From Bacteroidota bacterium (GTDB lineage: Bacteria > Bacteroidota > Bacteroidia > Flavobacteriales_D > Crocinitomicaceae): a DNA stretch of 7,466 nt. A program made the position numbers and the translations under genes. Every line of letters starts with the position of its first letter. The first letter of the stretch is position 1. The notes under the pieces were generated by a model. It made no database searches, was not told where the DNA came from, and worked only from the letters and a program-made list of their open reading frames with translations. Positions 5,977 through 7,466 of this stretch are shown here, piece by piece. The DNA is taken from positions 1-7,466 of the forward strand of contig JAHKAT010000047.1 in NCBI GenBank assembly GCA_018825925.1, given 5' to 3'.

Positions 5977-6468
5977 ATGCGGCAGAAACTTGTTATTGTA
6001 TTTCTTTTTTTATTTCAACTTGTTCAAGCTCAACAGCCCGCTCAATCCGTTTCTCTCTCCGGAGTTTATCAAAATCAAGATATTTTCACATCATTAGGAT
6101 ATTCCCGAGATTCTAAAAATGCGCTTTGGAATTTACAATTCAACTTTTCAGTGGGGACAAGACGAGCCCTTCAAGGGGTGTATTTTGGACGCTATCAATT
6201 CAGAGGTTATTATACTTTTATTATTCGCGAAACATTGAGGTTAAGTCCATGGTTAGGAGTTGAATACAGTCATTATAGTTTAACTAATAAAAGTGAACAA
6301 TTCATTGAAACTTCTGCTTGTCTTACAGGTGTTCAAATAGAGTTTGGGAGTAAAATTCGTGGATTTTTAAGTGGTGGAATGGGAAAGGGACTTTTTGTTT
6401 TCGATCACAGGAAAGGTCATCTTCACACCGTTTTTAACGTTGAAATAGGCTTGAGATATGCTTGGTAA
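5977..6468 (+). CDS. Small exported beta-barrel-like outer membrane protein, hypothetical
   Basis: This 163-residue exported protein is of unknown family. The frame is open further upstream to a GTG at 5887. The ATG at 5977 is preferred because it begins directly at a signal peptide (M-R-Q-K, then a Phe/Leu/Val-rich core, cleavage likely at V-Q-A|Q-Q, residue 18), and because the upstream stretch is occupied by the cysteine-rich peptide gene in another frame. The mature part alternates polar and hydrophobic residues in short strands rich in Tyr, Phe and Gly. It contains a Gly-rich turn (S-G-G-M-G-K-G) and ends in I-G-L-R-Y-A-W. A terminal aromatic residue after such a strand is the usual signal for insertion of outer membrane barrels. 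The size would fit about eight strands. It overlaps the following gene by 11 bp, so the two are probably expressed together. Confidence 0.78.
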   Translation: MRQKLVIVFLFLFQLVQAQQPAQSVSLSGVYQNQDIFTSLGYSRDSKNALWNLQFNFSVGTRRALQGVYFGRYQFRGYYTFIIRETLRLSPWLGVEYSHYSLTNKSEQFIETSACLTGVQIEFGSKIRGFLSGGMGKGLFVFDHRKGHLHTVFNVEIGLRYAW

Positions 6469-7252
6469 ACGACTGCTTTTTGTTTTAACCCTATGTGCTT
6501 TTTCTTGTTCTAAAAGGCATTCAACGGGTATTGAAGTAATCGGTCATGCGGGCTTTGGTTTAGGAACGCCAAATTCTATATATCATTCAAATAGCGCAGA
6601 AGCGGTAGGTTTGGCTGTTAAAACGGATCAATGTTCCGGTTTTGAAATAGATCTGAGAATTTCCTATGATTCGGTCTTGTTTTTAGTGCACGACAGTAAT
6701 TTGAATGATAACACAAATGGTTCAGGATGTGTTGAAAATACATCTTCTAAAGAACTTTCATCATTGAGATACAAAGGATTTCAAAAAGAACGTATCTGTT
6801 CTCTGGAATCGATTTCTGAATACTTGATGTTTGGAAAGAAAGTGTTTTTAGACCTCAAGGCGTTTAATGAATGCGACAGCAAAATTTCGGATCCATCGCT
6901 GTGGGACCAGTTGTTGACAAAATTAAATTTGAAAAACAAAGAGGGTATATTTTTAATGGTCAACAATTTTAAAATGCTTGATATTTTAGGGAATTCAGGG
7001 TGGAAAGTAATTCTTTCAAGCGATGATATTCCGACAATTGAAAGCGCCTATGAGCAATATCCATTTCTATGTGGTGCCTCAATACGACAATCCAAAATAG
7101 ATAAAAAGCAAATTGAAGAGTGGCGAGAAAAAGGCAAAACTACTTATCTTTACGACGTACGAGCTCCTTCTGAAATGAAACAAACACGGAAAATGAATCC
7201 GTCGGGTATTTTTAGCGATGATGTTTTTGGGGCAATAATAGAGTTGAAATAA
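6458..7252 (+). CDS. Predicted lipoprotein of the glycerophosphodiester phosphodiesterase (GDPD) superfamily
   Basis: This 264-residue protein has an N-terminal export signal ending in A-F-S-C17, a relaxed lipobox, so it is probably a lipid-anchored envelope protein. The rest matches the GDPD TIM-barrel pattern. H30 lies in G-H-A-G-F (normally H-R-G), E63 and D65 in F-E-I-D-L, and H78-D79 in V-H-D. L-E-S-I (116-119) follows, then L-D-L-K (131-134) at the usual E-x-K metal site, and the closing G-I-F-S-D-D (250-255). By comparison with characterised GDPDs, H30 and H78 would be the catalytic His pair and E63, D65 and D132 the metal ligands. D132 replaces the usual Glu, and the ENT motif is degenerate (N-S-A-E-A), so this is a divergent member. 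Substrates may be glycerophosphodiesters or a related phosphodiester. It overlaps the upstream gene by 11 bp, and its TAA shares a base with the next ATG. Confidence 0.82.
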   Translation: MLGKRLLFVLTLCAFSCSKRHSTGIEVIGHAGFGLGTPNSIYHSNSAEAVGLAVKTDQCSGFEIDLRISYDSVLFLVHDSNLNDNTNGSGCVENTSSKELSSLRYKGFQKERICSLESISEYLMFGKKVFLDLKAFNECDSKISDPSLWDQLLTKLNLKNKEGIFLMVNNFKMLDILGNSGWKVILSSDDIPTIESAYEQYPFLCGASIRQSKIDKKQIEEWREKGKTTYLYDVRAPSEMKQTRKMNPSGIFSDDVFGAIIELK

Positions 7253-7466
7253 TGGCAAAAAAAGACAAAAGTAGAATCAATGTTGTGTATTCCACGAATC
7301 CGAATTTTAGCTATGAGCAAGATGATCAAGAGGAACAAGAGACGCTACCTTATAATCAACAAACACTGTATGTTTCGATAGACAGAAAAAACAGAGGGGG
7401 GAAGGAGGTGACTCTAATTGAAGGCTTTATTGGAACAGATGAAGATGCAAAAGAAATGTTAGAAAG
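7252..7466 (+). CDS. Translation initiation factor, SUI1/YciH (eIF1-like) family, 5' part
   Basis: The first 71 residues are visible and the gene runs off the window end without a stop. The product begins M-A-K-K-D-K and contains V-V-Y-S-T-N-P-N-F (11-19), an acidic linker, L-P-Y-N-Q-Q-T-L (32-39) and then the start of the SUI1 domain. That domain shows I-D-R-K-N-R-G-G-K-E-V-T-L-I and G-F-I-G-T (58-62), which are typical of bacterial YciH/SUI1 proteins, normally about 110 residues. The family is related to eukaryotic eIF1 and is thought to act at the ribosome during start-codon selection. The start codon overlaps the GDPD-like gene's stop (TAATG), so translation is probably coupled. Roughly 40 residues should lie beyond the window. 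Confidence 0.9.
   Translation, partial: MAKKDKSRINVVYSTNPNFSYEQDDQEEQETLPYNQQTLYVSIDRKNRGGKEVTLIEGFIGTDEDAKEMLE

Noticed and set aside
7150..7338. Minus-strand 62-codon ORF across the GDPD/SUI1 junction
   Set aside because: It is antisense to two well-supported genes; the hydrophobic N-terminus arises from the complement of the acidic SUI1 linker.

Overview
This 7.5 kb AT-rich window looks like chromosome from a Bacteroidota bacterium, probably Flavobacteriales (a Fluviicola/Crocinitomicaceae-like organism is my guess). Three things point that way. Two upstream regions carry the Bacteroidota -7 promoter element TAnnTTTG. Start codons generally lack clear Shine-Dalgarno sequences. The gene repertoire also fits: a SiaB-family kinase, an HDAC-like deacetylase, a SUI1/YciH initiation factor and a small Lys/Cys-rich peptide. 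I see no rRNA, tRNA, CRISPR array, insertion sequence or phage gene.

Left part (1-3600). A membrane-anchored di-heme cytochrome c (33-989) is followed by a membrane-anchored VOC/glyoxalase-fold protein (1065-1556). The latter converges, with only 2 bp between stop codons, on a flavoprotein of the lipoamide dehydrogenase/transhydrogenase family (1559-3049, minus strand) that lacks both redox-active cysteines. A YkgJ-type cysteine-cluster protein (3123-3599) is transcribed divergently from the flavoprotein across a 73 bp spacer.

Middle part (3600-5746). After a 190 bp intergenic region with a good -7 element come three plus-strand genes joined by stop/start overlaps. They encode a SiaB-like GHKL kinase, an exported protein built from about five 20-residue beta repeats, and a complete HDAC/acetylpolyamine-amidohydrolase family deacetylase. 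The overlaps (ATGA and TAATG) imply translational coupling, and this combination is not one I recognise as a described system.

Right part (5747-7466). A well-formed Bacteroidota promoter precedes a 45-residue cysteine-rich peptide (5823-5960) that is easily missed because it overlaps an upstream extension of the next reading frame. Next come a small beta-barrel-like exported protein (true start 5977), a GDPD-like predicted lipoprotein (6458-7252) and the 5' part of a SUI1/YciH translation initiation factor (7252 to the window edge). These are tightly packed and probably one operon, joining envelope functions to a translation factor.

Most of the window is ordinary chromosomal content. The points most worth a second look are the cysteine-free flavoprotein, the kinase/beta-repeat/deacetylase operon, and the cysteine-rich mini-gene with its repeat-flanked promoter.
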